Of a stretch of DNA of 40,898 nucleotides, positions 32,058-40,172 are shown in pieces. The stretch is from Betaproteobacteria bacterium (GTDB taxonomy: Bacteria; Pseudomonadota; Gammaproteobacteria; Burkholderiales; Burkholderiaceae_E): positions 1 through 40,898 of the forward strand of contig VGHA01000022.1 of the NCBI GenBank assembly GCA_016868375.1, read 5' to 3'. The notes under the pieces are model-generated. The model made no database searches and was not told the DNA's origin. It worked only from the letters and a program-made list of their open reading frames with translations. The first letter of the stretch is position 1, and every line of letters starts with the position of its first letter. A program made the translations under genes and the position numbers.

Positions 32058-33602
32058 TTATTCGAGCAGCGCGGTCAGGCCCGCCATCAGCTTGTCTTTC
32101 AGGCGTCCGCGTTCAACCTTGCCGGTGGGGTTGGACGGGATCTCATCGACGAAGAACCAGTGCCGCGGCCGTTTGAACGAGGCAAGGTCGGGGTTGCCCA
32201 GGCAGAACGCCTCAAGCGCTTTCGCATCAAGCGCTGGATCTTTGCGAATGATGGCTGCGCACACAACCTGCCCCCACTTACGGCTGGGCAGACCCACCAC
32301 CGCGGCGTTGGCAATGCCCGGATGCGAGAACAGTACGTTTTCAACTTCCGAGGGATGAATGTTTTCGCCACCGCTCTTGATGGTGTGGTCCATGCGGCCC
32401 ATCACAGTAATGAAGCCCTCGTCATCAGTGACCGCTGCGTCGCCACTGTAGTACCAGCCATCGCGGATGGTCTGCGCGGTTTTCTCAGGCAGCCCCCAGT
32501 AGCCGGTAAACAGGCTGGGCCCGCGTGCGATCAGCTGACCGATTTCGCCAGGCTTGCATTGATCATCGGGGTCGGTGCTGTCGGCGCCGATGATGCGAAC
32601 TTCCATGGTCTGACCGGCCTTACCGACGCTGCCCAGCTTGTTCGGATGGCGACGGTAGTCACATGACGTGACCATCAGCGCTTCCGTAGACCCGTAAATG
32701 TTGGCAAAGAAATTTGGAAAGAGCGCCATGCACTTGCGCGTGACATCGTCAGCCAGCGTCTGCCCACCGAAGAAACCGCAGCGAAGCGTGTCAAGCCGGT
32801 ATTGGCTGAGATCGGCCGCCACCATCATGACCATCTGGGTGGGAACGCCATGAAGCGTCGTGATCTTTTCTTCGCCAACCAGCGACAGCGTTTCGTGAAC
32901 ATCGAAGCCGCGCGTCAGGATGTTGGTGCCGCCAACGATCACGAACGGCATCAACTGGATCTGCAGTTGAGCGATATGGAACAGGGGCTTGTTGTTGAGC
33001 AGCGTGTCGTCGTGGGTGAAGCCGCATTCGGCCGACATGGCCATGGCGCCCACCAGTTCAGCGATATGCGACCGCACCACACCTTTGGGTCGGCCCGTTG
33101 TGCCGGAGGTGTACATGATCATCGCTGGATCGGTCCATCCTGCACCCACAGCAGGTTCGCGGTCAGAGCCCGGCGCCACAAAGTCGTCAAACCGCACCTC
33201 GCCAGGCCCGGGCGTGTCGCCGACATAGATAAGCTTTTGAACCGACAGCTGGTCGCGTATCGCCATTACCGGCGCGCGCAGCGTCTCTTCGAACACCAGC
33301 ATCTTCGCGCCGCAATCGTCGATGATGTAGCGAATTTCGTTGGCCGCCAGCCGGTAGTTGATCGGCACAGGAATGGCACCGATTTTCATCAGCGCATAAA
33401 ACCCGGTGACCTGCTCGGGCAGGTTCCAGGTCAGGAACGCGACCCGGTCGCCCTTGCCAACACCGTGTGCGAGAAACGCATTGGCGGTCTGATTGACCCA
33501 GCGGTTCCACTGCCGATAGGTCCAGCGACGGCCCTCAAAAACGAGCGCCAGCTTGTCGGGCCAGCGCAGCGCGGATTGCGTGAGCGTCGAAGCCAGATTC
33601 AT
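32058..33602 (-). CDS. AMP-forming acyl-CoA ligase
   Basis: 514-residue acyl/aryl-CoA synthetase: MIMYTSGTTGRPKGVVRSH (P-loop), NIYGSTEALMVTSCDYR, the GWYYSGDAAVTDDEGF and MGRMDHTIKSGGENIHPSEVE hinge, and the catalytic Lys in NPTGKVERGRL. Length and motifs are normal and the enzyme looks active. ATG 33602 overlaps the cupin gene's stop as ATGA. It should activate the carboxylate consumed by the operon. Confidence 0.92.
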   Translation of the reverse strand: MNLASTLTQSALRWPDKLALVFEGRRWTYRQWNRWVNQTANAFLAHGVGKGDRVAFLTWNLPEQVTGFYALMKIGAIPVPINYRLAANEIRYIIDDCGAKMLVFEETLRAPVMAIRDQLSVQKLIYVGDTPGPGEVRFDDFVAPGSDREPAVGAGWTDPAMIMYTSGTTGRPKGVVRSHIAELVGAMAMSAECGFTHDDTLLNNKPLFHIAQLQIQLMPFVIVGGTNILTRGFDVHETLSLVGEEKITTLHGVPTQMVMMVAADLSQYRLDTLRCGFFGGQTLADDVTRKCMALFPNFFANIYGSTEALMVTSCDYRRHPNKLGSVGKAGQTMEVRIIGADSTDPDDQCKPGEIGQLIARGPSLFTGYWGLPEKTAQTIRDGWYYSGDAAVTDDEGFITVMGRMDHTIKSGGENIHPSEVENVLFSHPGIANAAVVGLPSRKWGQVVCAAIIRKDPALDAKALEAFCLGNPDLASFKRPRHWFFVDEIPSNPTGKVERGRLKDKLMAGLTALLE

Positions 33603-34228
33603 CGCAAAGCCTCCGAAGTTCTGTGAACGATGGCCGGCCCGGTGGCCGGTGAGTCATTGTGCCGATCGGAATGATGGGGAGCGCCAGACCACCAGCCGAA
33701 CTGATCGAGCGCGAGAGCGTCGTGTTGTCCGCTGTCGGACCCAAGGCGGGCCGGGTCAAAAGCGGCAGCAAACCATGTTTCTCCGCCAGGCAGGCTTTGC
33801 AGCCGGCGATGGGTAGGCCCGTCGGACTGCTGCGCCAGCGCTGCAAGATCGACGACGCCAAGGGCCTGGGCTGACGATTGAGGCGCGGCCCCATCGACCT
33901 GTGCAGGTTTCGGCGAGCCATGAAAACGGGCCCAGGCCAGACACCCCTCGCGCGATTCGGTGAGTGTACGGGTCAGACCTGCGGGCACACACCCATAGGT
34001 GCGTGCGCCCCAACACTGACCGTTGATTCGAAGTTCACCCTGAAGAATCACAAATTCTTCGGCGGCCTGGTAAACGACGGGCACCGTTCGCGACCATCCG
34101 GCTGGAAAGCGGACAAACGCAAGAAATTTGCCGCCTGGCGCCGGCAGCCGGGCCACCTCAACCGGGCCGGATCCATAGGGCATGGGAGCCGACTGCCAGC
34201 GGTGCGATTCAAATGGTACCCAGCCCAT
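33599..34228 (-). CDS. Cupin-like protein
   Basis: 209-residue protein with a cupin-type core: VVYQAAEEFVILQGELRINGQCWGARTYGCVPAGL. The EEF..LqGeL....... pattern has the cupin Glu, but few of the usual His ligands, so metal binding is uncertain. The C-terminal 80 residues show a second weak repeat and no other motif. Resembles the anti-sigma ChrR/DUF4437 type cupins in pattern only. Coupled to the ligase by an ATGA overlap and 13 bases after the MaoC gene. Confidence 0.65.
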   Translation of the reverse strand: MGWVPFESHRWQSAPMPYGSGPVEVARLPAPGGKFLAFVRFPAGWSRTVPVVYQAAEEFVILQGELRINGQCWGARTYGCVPAGLTRTLTESREGCLAWARFHGSPKPAQVDGAAPQSSAQALGVVDLAALAQQSDGPTHRRLQSLPGGETWFAAAFDPARLGSDSGQHDALALDQFGWWSGAPHHSDRHNDSPATGPAIVHRTSEALR

Positions 34229-34241
34229 TGAGTCGTCAGGC

Positions 34242-34712
34242 TCAGCGCGGGCCGAACCGCAGCGTGGTCAGGGATTCAGCGATCAGCCGATCGCCGCAGA
34301 AAAGCCGCTGTGCCAGTTGAACCTGATAGCCCGATCCTTGCGCCTCAACCGATCGCACATCGCCTTCCGCCCGCAGGGTATCGCCTGCGAACGCCATCGA
34401 GCGCATCTTGAGTCCCATACCCAACAAAAACGAGAGCGGGCCCGCCCAGCGGGTGGCAAGTTTCGCAAAGATTGCGCCATACACCTGGCCATCAATCAGC
34501 ACGCCGGGCAGCTTGCGGCTGCGCGCGTACTCGAGATCGTAGTGAACGCGATGCCAGTCCCAGGTGGCCGCCCCGTAGGCCACCAGATCGACCTCGGTGA
34601 AGCGATGCTCCCAGGCCGGCAGGGTTGTACCGGGCTTTAACGTGGCGGGATCCACCGTGGGCTGCAGTACGGGCGGCGCGGCGGACTTCATGGCGGGGGC
34701 GGTGGCTGACAT
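34242..34712 (-). CDS. MaoC-like (hot-dog) enoyl-CoA hydratase, catalytic-type subunit
   Basis: 156-residue single hot-dog protein. The helix motif AATWDWHRVHYDLEYA keeps the Asp and His of the hydratase-2 active site, followed by LPGVLIDGQVYGAIFAKLATRWAG. The C-terminal strands end LIAESLTTLRFGPR. With the preceding gene it probably forms a two-subunit hydratase, as in HadAB/ChsH-type enzymes, adding water to an enoyl-CoA. Confidence 0.82.
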   Translation of the reverse strand: MSATAPAMKSAAPPVLQPTVDPATLKPGTTLPAWEHRFTEVDLVAYGAATWDWHRVHYDLEYARSRKLPGVLIDGQVYGAIFAKLATRWAGPLSFLLGMGLKMRSMAFAGDTLRAEGDVRSVEAQGSGYQVQLAQRLFCGDRLIAESLTTLRFGPR

Positions 34713-34775
34713 CTTGGATGCTCGGCGTAAGAAAGTGCGAAGGCAGGACTGCGTGACAGGCGGTACGCCGGGCGT

Positions 34776-35276
34776 TCAGGTTGCCGGCCCGAGCGGCTGG
34801 ATGACCAGCGTCTCGCGATTGGTGGCAACCAGCTTGCCCTCGGCGTCGGTGTAGCGCGCGACCGATTGCACGAACAACTGCGTGCCGCCGCGCGACGAGG
34901 GCTTCTCGACCATGCTTTCCAGAGTCCAGGTGGCCGAAATCCAATCGCTTGCCAGCACGGGGCGTTCGAAGCTGTAGTCGTTGCCTGCCCGGATCAGACG
35001 GCTGTTGCCAACCGGCAGATGCCAGTCGTGGCCGATGTAGCCGTCTGCATCGGGCTGTCGATCAGCAGTCTGGCAGGTTTCGCACACCAGCGTCGGCGGC
35101 GCGATGACGTCAGCATGACCTGCCGCACCCGCGTAGGCAGGGTCGCGATACACCGGATTGTCATCGTTGATGGCAAGCGCGAAATAACGAATCGACGCAC
35201 GCCCCATGGGTTCGCGCGCCGGATAGTGCACCTGTTTGCCGATCATGGCGCGCAGGTCGTCGGTAAGCAGTGACAT
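34776..35276 (-). CDS. MaoC N-terminal-type dehydratase domain protein, probably non-catalytic partner
   Basis: 166-residue MaoC_dehydrat_N-type hot-dog protein: REPMGRASIRYFALAINDDNPVYRD, then VIAPPTLVCETCQ. At the usual D-x-N-P-x-H motif the sequence is DDNPVY, so the His is replaced by Tyr. It also carries SFERPVLASDWISATWTLESMVEK and QSVARYTDAEGKLVATNRETLV. Two small unlinked MaoC genes in a row suggest a heteromer with activity from the other subunit. Confidence 0.8.
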   Translation of the reverse strand: MSLLTDDLRAMIGKQVHYPAREPMGRASIRYFALAINDDNPVYRDPAYAGAAGHADVIAPPTLVCETCQTADRQPDADGYIGHDWHLPVGNSRLIRAGNDYSFERPVLASDWISATWTLESMVEKPSSRGGTQLFVQSVARYTDAEGKLVATNRETLVIQPLGPAT

Positions 35277-35294
35277 GACATCGAACCTTAAAGG

Positions 35295-36461
35295 TCAGTC
35301 AAGAATCGCAAAGGGATCGACCTCGATCTGCATTTCCGGCCGCAGCAGTGCCTCGCAGACCAGGCCGGTCGAGGCAGGGAAGGGCTGCGCGAGGAGCTTT
35401 GAGCGAACGGCCGCGACGTCGCGATAGCGCGGCAGGCCCGCGGGCGTCACGTACTCGATGGTCTTTACCAGGTGCTCAGGCCCCGCGCCTGCCGCATTCA
35501 GCACCTTGATGATGTTGCCGTAGGTGTATTCAGCCTGAGCGACCACGTCGCCATCGAACACGACCCGCTCGGTAGAGGGGTCGAGCGAGCCCTGTCCCGA
35601 CATGAACAGCAGTTTGCCCGCACGCACTGCCGGACTGTAAGTGAGCTTCTGGTAGCGATCCCATCCCGGGTTGACCGCAACGGGAAGATCCCGCGTGGCA
35701 ATGAAATCGTATTGAATGAGCGCACCCGGATGACAGAGCTTGGGCATCAGAATGCCCGCCGCGCCTGGATAAACCGGCCCTAAAAATTGCCGGCGAATTT
35801 TGCCGGTAGCCTTGTAGCCCGCGAGCCCGGCTGGCAGAAGATAGTCAACCGTTTTCACCGCGTTGGCGAAGGACAGCCCGGTTGCCGCCAGCATTCGGCC
35901 AGCCTTTTCGAAAATGGCCTGCGTCTGCGCGGCAATATCACCTTCGCCGATCAGATTGCCGCGATCGTCGGTGGGCAGCACCGAGGGCAGGAACACCACA
36001 CCCGCCGACTCGCGTGCCGAGGGCAGCCCATCGCTGAAACGCGTTTCAGCGCCAACCGGTCCAGCGGTTACCTCGATTTCCAGAAACGCCTCAGGGCGTA
36101 ACAGGCTCTTGACCGGAACCGTGTGGACAGCCGGGCGGTTCGATCCGAGTACCTCGGCGCGTACTGCGGCCGCTTCGGCGTAGCGGTCGATGCCCTCGGG
36201 GCGCAGATATTCGACCACACGCACCACATCGCCATACCCGTAGCCCGCGGCTTCCAGGATTGCGCCGATCTTTTTCCAGGCGGTTCTCACCTGTGTGGTC
36301 ATGTCGCCGCGCACCACCATGCGCTTGGTTTCAGGGTCGTATTCGGAGGCGGTGTGACCTGACAGATAGGCGCCTGCGCCCGCTTTGAGTCCTAACGAAA
36401 ATGAATACCGGGAATAGTCAAACCAGGGAAAGTGGGCGGGCTGGATGGCGATGGGTCTCAA
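35295..36461 (-). CDS. Triple-domain RidA/YjgF/UK114 protein lacking the signature arginines
   Basis: 388-residue protein made of three RidA-like domains: about 18-133 (YLSGHTASEYDPET, TAWKKIGAILEAAG, VVRVVEYL), 140-256 (QTQAIFEKAGRMLAATG, AVKTVDYLLP) and 270-388 (LLFMSGQGSLDPSTE, YTYGNIIKVLNAAGAG, LVKTIEYVTP). Normal RidA is about 130 residues and works as a homotrimer, so one chain may fold as a trimer. The imine-deaminase Arg (P-A-R in RidA) is Val112, Ala234 and Ser364 in domains 1-3, so ordinary enamine deamination is not expected. TTG 36461 is the start: AGAGG lies six bases upstream and a stop codon is close before it. Follows the alpha/beta gene by 21 bases. Confidence 0.85.
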   Translation of the reverse strand: MRPIAIQPAHFPWFDYSRYSFSLGLKAGAGAYLSGHTASEYDPETKRMVVRGDMTTQVRTAWKKIGAILEAAGYGYGDVVRVVEYLRPEGIDRYAEAAAVRAEVLGSNRPAVHTVPVKSLLRPEAFLEIEVTAGPVGAETRFSDGLPSARESAGVVFLPSVLPTDDRGNLIGEGDIAAQTQAIFEKAGRMLAATGLSFANAVKTVDYLLPAGLAGYKATGKIRRQFLGPVYPGAAGILMPKLCHPGALIQYDFIATRDLPVAVNPGWDRYQKLTYSPAVRAGKLLFMSGQGSLDPSTERVVFDGDVVAQAEYTYGNIIKVLNAAGAGPEHLVKTIEYVTPAGLPRYRDVAAVRSKLLAQPFPASTGLVCEALLRPEMQIEVDPFAILD

Positions 36462-36482
36462 GGCAGGCCTCTATGGAAATCG

Positions 36483-38210
36483 TCAGGGTTGGGTCGGGGA
36501 ACAGCAGCCCGGTTTGCATTGGCCGGGCGAGCAGCAGGCCGCGGGCAGGCTGTCGATGAATCGCAGAATCAGGTCGGCCTTCTGGCCTGGCTCGCAGCGC
36601 AGGGCCCGCGCGTTTGCGGCCTTCGCGATCGGTTCAATCAGGTGCGAGGCTAGGTCATTATTCGCCGCCAGCACGACGCGCGGTTGCACGCAGGCGGCCA
36701 ACCGGCCTGCCCACTGATACTCAACGATCGAACGCCAGGCCGCAGCGTAGCTGGCCGGCTGCTTGAGCACTTCGCGGGCCCGTTCGGTGAGCACTTCAGG
36801 GTCAAGCCGTGAGGGGCGTGGGCTTTGAAACGCCTTCTCGCGCCGGAACCAGGGCCACCACAGTTCGGAGTCGCGCAGGTGATGCCAGGCGCGCAACAGA
36901 TGCACGCCCTCAGGATCGATCTCAAGCGAGGGCGCGGGATGAGACTGAAACAGCGCCCGATCGGAATCGCCCAGGAAGAACGGGGCATCGAGCAGCAGCG
37001 AGGCAACGCGCTGCGGCCAGCCCACGGCAAGCTCCAGCGCGACCGCTGCGCCGCCGTTGTGGCCCAGCGCGTGAACCCGGCTGACTGACAGACGGTCGAG
37101 CACTGCCGCCACGGTGTCGGCCCAGGTTGCAACGGTCTGCGAATTGCCAGGGAGCGGCTCGGATTCACCATGTCCCGGAAGGTCGATGGCAATGACGGGT
37201 GTCGATTGGCCGAGGTTCGCCATCAGCTCACGGTAAAGCCATGATGACCCTGGCGCATGATGAATGATGAGCAGCGGCGCCTGGTTGCCCGTCAGATCGC
37301 CGATTGAACGCACCAATACCTGTGCGCCGTCGATATCCACAAAACGATCGGTGCTGCGGCCGGCAAGCGCCACGCAGTCGGGCGCAGCAGGCGGGGGTGT
37401 GTCAGCCGGATGACGCGACAGCAGTTCGAGTTCCATTTCGGATGCGGCCTGGAACTCGCGCGGCACGTCAGCGTCCCAGATGCCGGCCGGATACAGCGGC
37501 CGCGTTTTGTACATGCTGTCGCCCGGGCGGTTGCCGAAGCACACCGGCACCTTCAGATCATCGATGACCGCCAGTTCACGATGGCGGAAGGGAGCGCGAT
37601 AACCGATCCGGTAATCGTTGCCCGCCTCGAGCATTTCAATGACGCCGCGGTGGATGAACTCGGGATCCGGCGCATCGGTGTCCGAGCGGTGCGCATCGTC
37701 CTGGGCGTTCCAGGGCCAGAACACATGCTGATCGCGGTAGCGAAACCAGAGCCTGAGCAGGTGGGCGCCATCCCAGGCTGGCGTGATTGGCTCGAGGTAG
37801 CGTTCAAGCGCTTCATCGGAGTAGCGCTGCGCGAACACCGCGTAGCCATCGGCCAGCGCCATCGTGCAGCGATCGGGATGGCGAGCGGCGAACTCAACCG
37901 CAATCGAGGCACCCGTGTGGCGACCGTAGCTCGCCGCCTTCTGGATGCCTAGCGCGGTAAGCGTTTCCGCCAGCGCGTCGGCGAAATCTTCGACGCTGGG
38001 CTGCGCGATCGGCAGCTTATCGGACTGTCCGAAGCCCGGCATGTCGAACGCGAGACAGGTAAAGCGCCGCGCGAAGATCTTCATGAGCGGCCGCATCACC
38101 TTGGCCGATACCGGACAGGCGTGCAGCATGGCCACCGCGGGGCCGCTGCCTGCGCGCAGATAGTGAACGCGGCGGTTGCCGACCGTGACAAAGTGGCGGG
38201 TGATTTTCAT
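36483..38210 (-). CDS. Duplicated alpha/beta hydrolase-fold protein with no nucleophilic serine and a cysteine-rich tail
   Basis: 575-residue protein from ATG 38210 (GGAG ten bases upstream; a TTG nine bases earlier is too close to it). Two tandem alpha/beta hydrolase domains, about 1-240 and 285-555. Each has the fold landmarks (AFDMPGFGQSD; AIDLPGHGESE). The nucleophile elbows read YGRHTGAS (His98) and LGHNGGAA (Asn385), where G-x-S-x-G is expected. The lids are also alike (LLRLWFRYRD...FWPW and LLRAWHHLRD...WWPW), so the halves arose by duplication. The C-terminus has five Cys in about 12 residues, a possible metal site. Probably a non-hydrolytic or cofactor-free role; unknown. Confidence 0.82.
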   Translation of the reverse strand: MKITRHFVTVGNRRVHYLRAGSGPAVAMLHACPVSAKVMRPLMKIFARRFTCLAFDMPGFGQSDKLPIAQPSVEDFADALAETLTALGIQKAASYGRHTGASIAVEFAARHPDRCTMALADGYAVFAQRYSDEALERYLEPITPAWDGAHLLRLWFRYRDQHVFWPWNAQDDAHRSDTDAPDPEFIHRGVIEMLEAGNDYRIGYRAPFRHRELAVIDDLKVPVCFGNRPGDSMYKTRPLYPAGIWDADVPREFQAASEMELELLSRHPADTPPPAAPDCVALAGRSTDRFVDIDGAQVLVRSIGDLTGNQAPLLIIHHAPGSSWLYRELMANLGQSTPVIAIDLPGHGESEPLPGNSQTVATWADTVAAVLDRLSVSRVHALGHNGGAAVALELAVGWPQRVASLLLDAPFFLGDSDRALFQSHPAPSLEIDPEGVHLLRAWHHLRDSELWWPWFRREKAFQSPRPSRLDPEVLTERAREVLKQPASYAAAWRSIVEYQWAGRLAACVQPRVVLAANNDLASHLIEPIAKAANARALRCEPGQKADLILRFIDSLPAACCSPGQCKPGCCSPTQP

Positions 38211-38229
38211 CGCGAGCAAGCTCCAGAGA

Positions 38230-39387
38230 TCAGTAGCTGCGCGGCAGGCCCAGTCGCTCGCCTACGAAATTTCGAACCATCTCGTTGGAGATTGGACTGA
38301 ACGGACCGAGCCGGGTATCGCGAAACAGCCGCTCCATCGGAGTTTCTTCCACCATGCCATATCCGCCCAACACCCGCATGCAGCGGTCGGTTGCGCGGAT
38401 GGCAGCCTCGGTGGCCGCAAGCTTGGCCATGGCGGCTTCCATGGCGCACGGCTTGCCGTTAGCGAGCATCCAGGCTGCCTTGGTGGTGAGCAGGCGAATC
38501 TGTTCGAGCTCGGTGGCGGTATCGGCGAGCGGATGCTGAACCGCCTGGAATCCGCCGATGGGGCGGCCAAACGCATGCCGGTCACGCGCGTACTGAAGCG
38601 CCTGATCAAGCGCAGCACTGGTGATGCCCACGTACATCGCCGCGCACAGAATCCGTTCTTCATCGAGCGTGGCCAGCAGGTGGTACCAGCCGCGTCCCCG
38701 CTCGCCCACCACCGCATCGAGCGGGGCCTGCGCATCATCAAAGAACACCTCGCAGGTACACGCGGCGCGCATGCCCATCAGCTCGAGCCGACGGACGGTG
38801 ACCGCCGGCTGGTTGCGGGGCGTAAGAACGAGCGACAGGCCACGTGCGCGCTTGGTTTCATCGGGTGTTTCGGTGCGGCACAGCACCAGAATCGCGTCGG
38901 CGTCGTCGGCAAGCGAGGTGTAGAGCTTTTGCCCCCGCACGGTCCAGCCCTGGTCATTCTGTTGGGCGCGGGTCTTGAGCGCCAGCACGTCCGTGCCGCC
39001 CCCCGGCTCGCTCATTCCAAAGCCCATCAGAAAGTCGCCCTGTACCAGCTTGGGCAGGAATTCGCGTTTGTGTGCGTCGCTACCCACCTCAAGAAACACG
39101 CGAGCCGTCATGGAGGTAAGCAGCCAGTCGGTGGCAAGCGATGGAAAGCGCCGCGCCAGCTCTTCACAAAAGATTGAGCCAGCCATGATGTCACTGCCCG
39201 CGCCGCCGTATTCCTCAGGCACGCTGATGCCCATCCAGCCCTGCTGGGCAAACTGCTTCCAGATGCTGCGCGGGATCTTGCGCGCGCGGTCATATTCCCG
39301 GATCTTGGCTTCGGGCAGTTCGCGGTCGAAAAAATCGCGCACGCTCTCGCGCAGCAGCTCGTGCTCGTGTTGTGCTTCGAAGTTCAT
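38230..39387 (-). CDS. Acyl-CoA dehydrogenase
   Basis: 385-residue flavoprotein of normal length: GFGMSEPGGGTDVLALKTRA, TVRGQKLYTSLADDADAIL, then MRVLGGYGMVEETPMERLFRDTRLGPFSPISNEM. The YEGT motif with the usual catalytic Glu is absent. A Glu in ATLDEERIL aligns with the alternative base of isovaleryl-CoA dehydrogenase (LDLER), so activity is likely on a branched or cyclic acyl-CoA. ATG 39387 overlaps the livG stop as ATGA. Follows the ABC importer genes and probably makes the enoyl-CoA for the MaoC pair. Confidence 0.9.
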   Translation of the reverse strand: MNFEAQHEHELLRESVRDFFDRELPEAKIREYDRARKIPRSIWKQFAQQGWMGISVPEEYGGAGSDIMAGSIFCEELARRFPSLATDWLLTSMTARVFLEVGSDAHKREFLPKLVQGDFLMGFGMSEPGGGTDVLALKTRAQQNDQGWTVRGQKLYTSLADDADAILVLCRTETPDETKRARGLSLVLTPRNQPAVTVRRLELMGMRAACTCEVFFDDAQAPLDAVVGERGRGWYHLLATLDEERILCAAMYVGITSAALDQALQYARDRHAFGRPIGGFQAVQHPLADTATELEQIRLLTTKAAWMLANGKPCAMEAAMAKLAATEAAIRATDRCMRVLGGYGMVEETPMERLFRDTRLGPFSPISNEMVRNFVGERLGLPRSY

Positions 39388-40172
39388 CCGTTCACCCCCT
39401 GTTCGATGACCGCTTCGCCAAGGTAGACCCGCTGCACCTGTTCGCTTGCGCGAACCTCTTCGGGCTGCCCTGTAATCAGCAGCTTGCCCTGCACCAGCAC
39501 CGAGATGCGCGAGGCCACCGAGAACACCACGGCCATGTCATGTTCGGTGAACAGGCAGCTAAGGCCCAGATCACTCGCCACCCTGTGAACCATGCGGATG
39601 GACTCCAGCCGTTCCTGCGCGGCCATGCCAGCGGTGGGTTCATCGAGCAATAGCAACGTCGGTTCGCCCGCGAGCGTAATGGCAAGTTCCAAGCGCTTGC
39701 GGTCGCCATGCGCCAGCGTCGAGGCGGGCAGATGTTCAGAGACGGTCAGCCCGACGCGCTCAAGCAGCCCCCTGGCGTCCGCCGGACGGTGCCGGGACGC
39801 ACTGCGCCAGGGAAACAGGCTGGCACGATCATGAGCCAGGAGGGCGACCTGCACGTTTTCAAGCAGCGTGAGGTCGGGGAACACGCGCGTGATCTGAAAC
39901 GTTCGCCCCATGCCGAGCCTGACCCGCTCATGGGGAGGCAGACCTGTGAGTGATCGGCCCTCAAACACGATCTGTCCGGTGTCGGGGAGGATCAATCCGG
40001 TGAGCGTATTGAAAAAGGTGCTTTTGCCAGCACCATTGGGCCCGATGATCGCGTGAAATTCGCCGCGCCTCACCTGCAGCGTGACGCCCCCCAGCGCCTG
40101 TACGCCGCCAAAGCGCTTGGCCACCGAATCCACCGCCAGCACATCGGCAGATGTTGCGCCTGGCGCGATCAT
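39384..40172 (-). CDS. livG: Branched-chain amino-acid-type ABC transporter ATP-binding protein LivG
   Basis: 262-residue ATPase: IIGPNGAGKSTFFN (Walker A), LTHGDRK-type signature LAHGDRKRLELA (LivG form), LLLLDEPTAGMA (Walker B), and CLFTEHDMAVVF (H-loop). The family-specific GLPPHERVRLGMGRTFQITRVFPDLTLLENV is present. Liv-type importers in such operons often carry aromatic or organic acids rather than amino acids. ATG 40172 overlaps livM as ATGA. Confidence 0.92.
   Translation of the reverse strand: MIAPGATSADVLAVDSVAKRFGGVQALGGVTLQVRRGEFHAIIGPNGAGKSTFFNTLTGLILPDTGQIVFEGRSLTGLPPHERVRLGMGRTFQITRVFPDLTLLENVQVALLAHDRASLFPWRSASRHRPADARGLLERVGLTVSEHLPASTLAHGDRKRLELAITLAGEPTLLLLDEPTAGMAAQERLESIRMVHRVASDLGLSCLFTEHDMAVVFSVASRISVLVQGKLLITGQPEEVRASEQVQRVYLGEAVIEQGVNG

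Noticed and set aside
34242-35276. One broken two-domain MaoC gene
   Set aside because: Each gene has its own start and plausible length, and split MaoC pairs are a known arrangement.
38176-39177. A 333-codon plus-strand frame
   Set aside because: Antisense to the acyl-CoA dehydrogenase; no recognisable motif.
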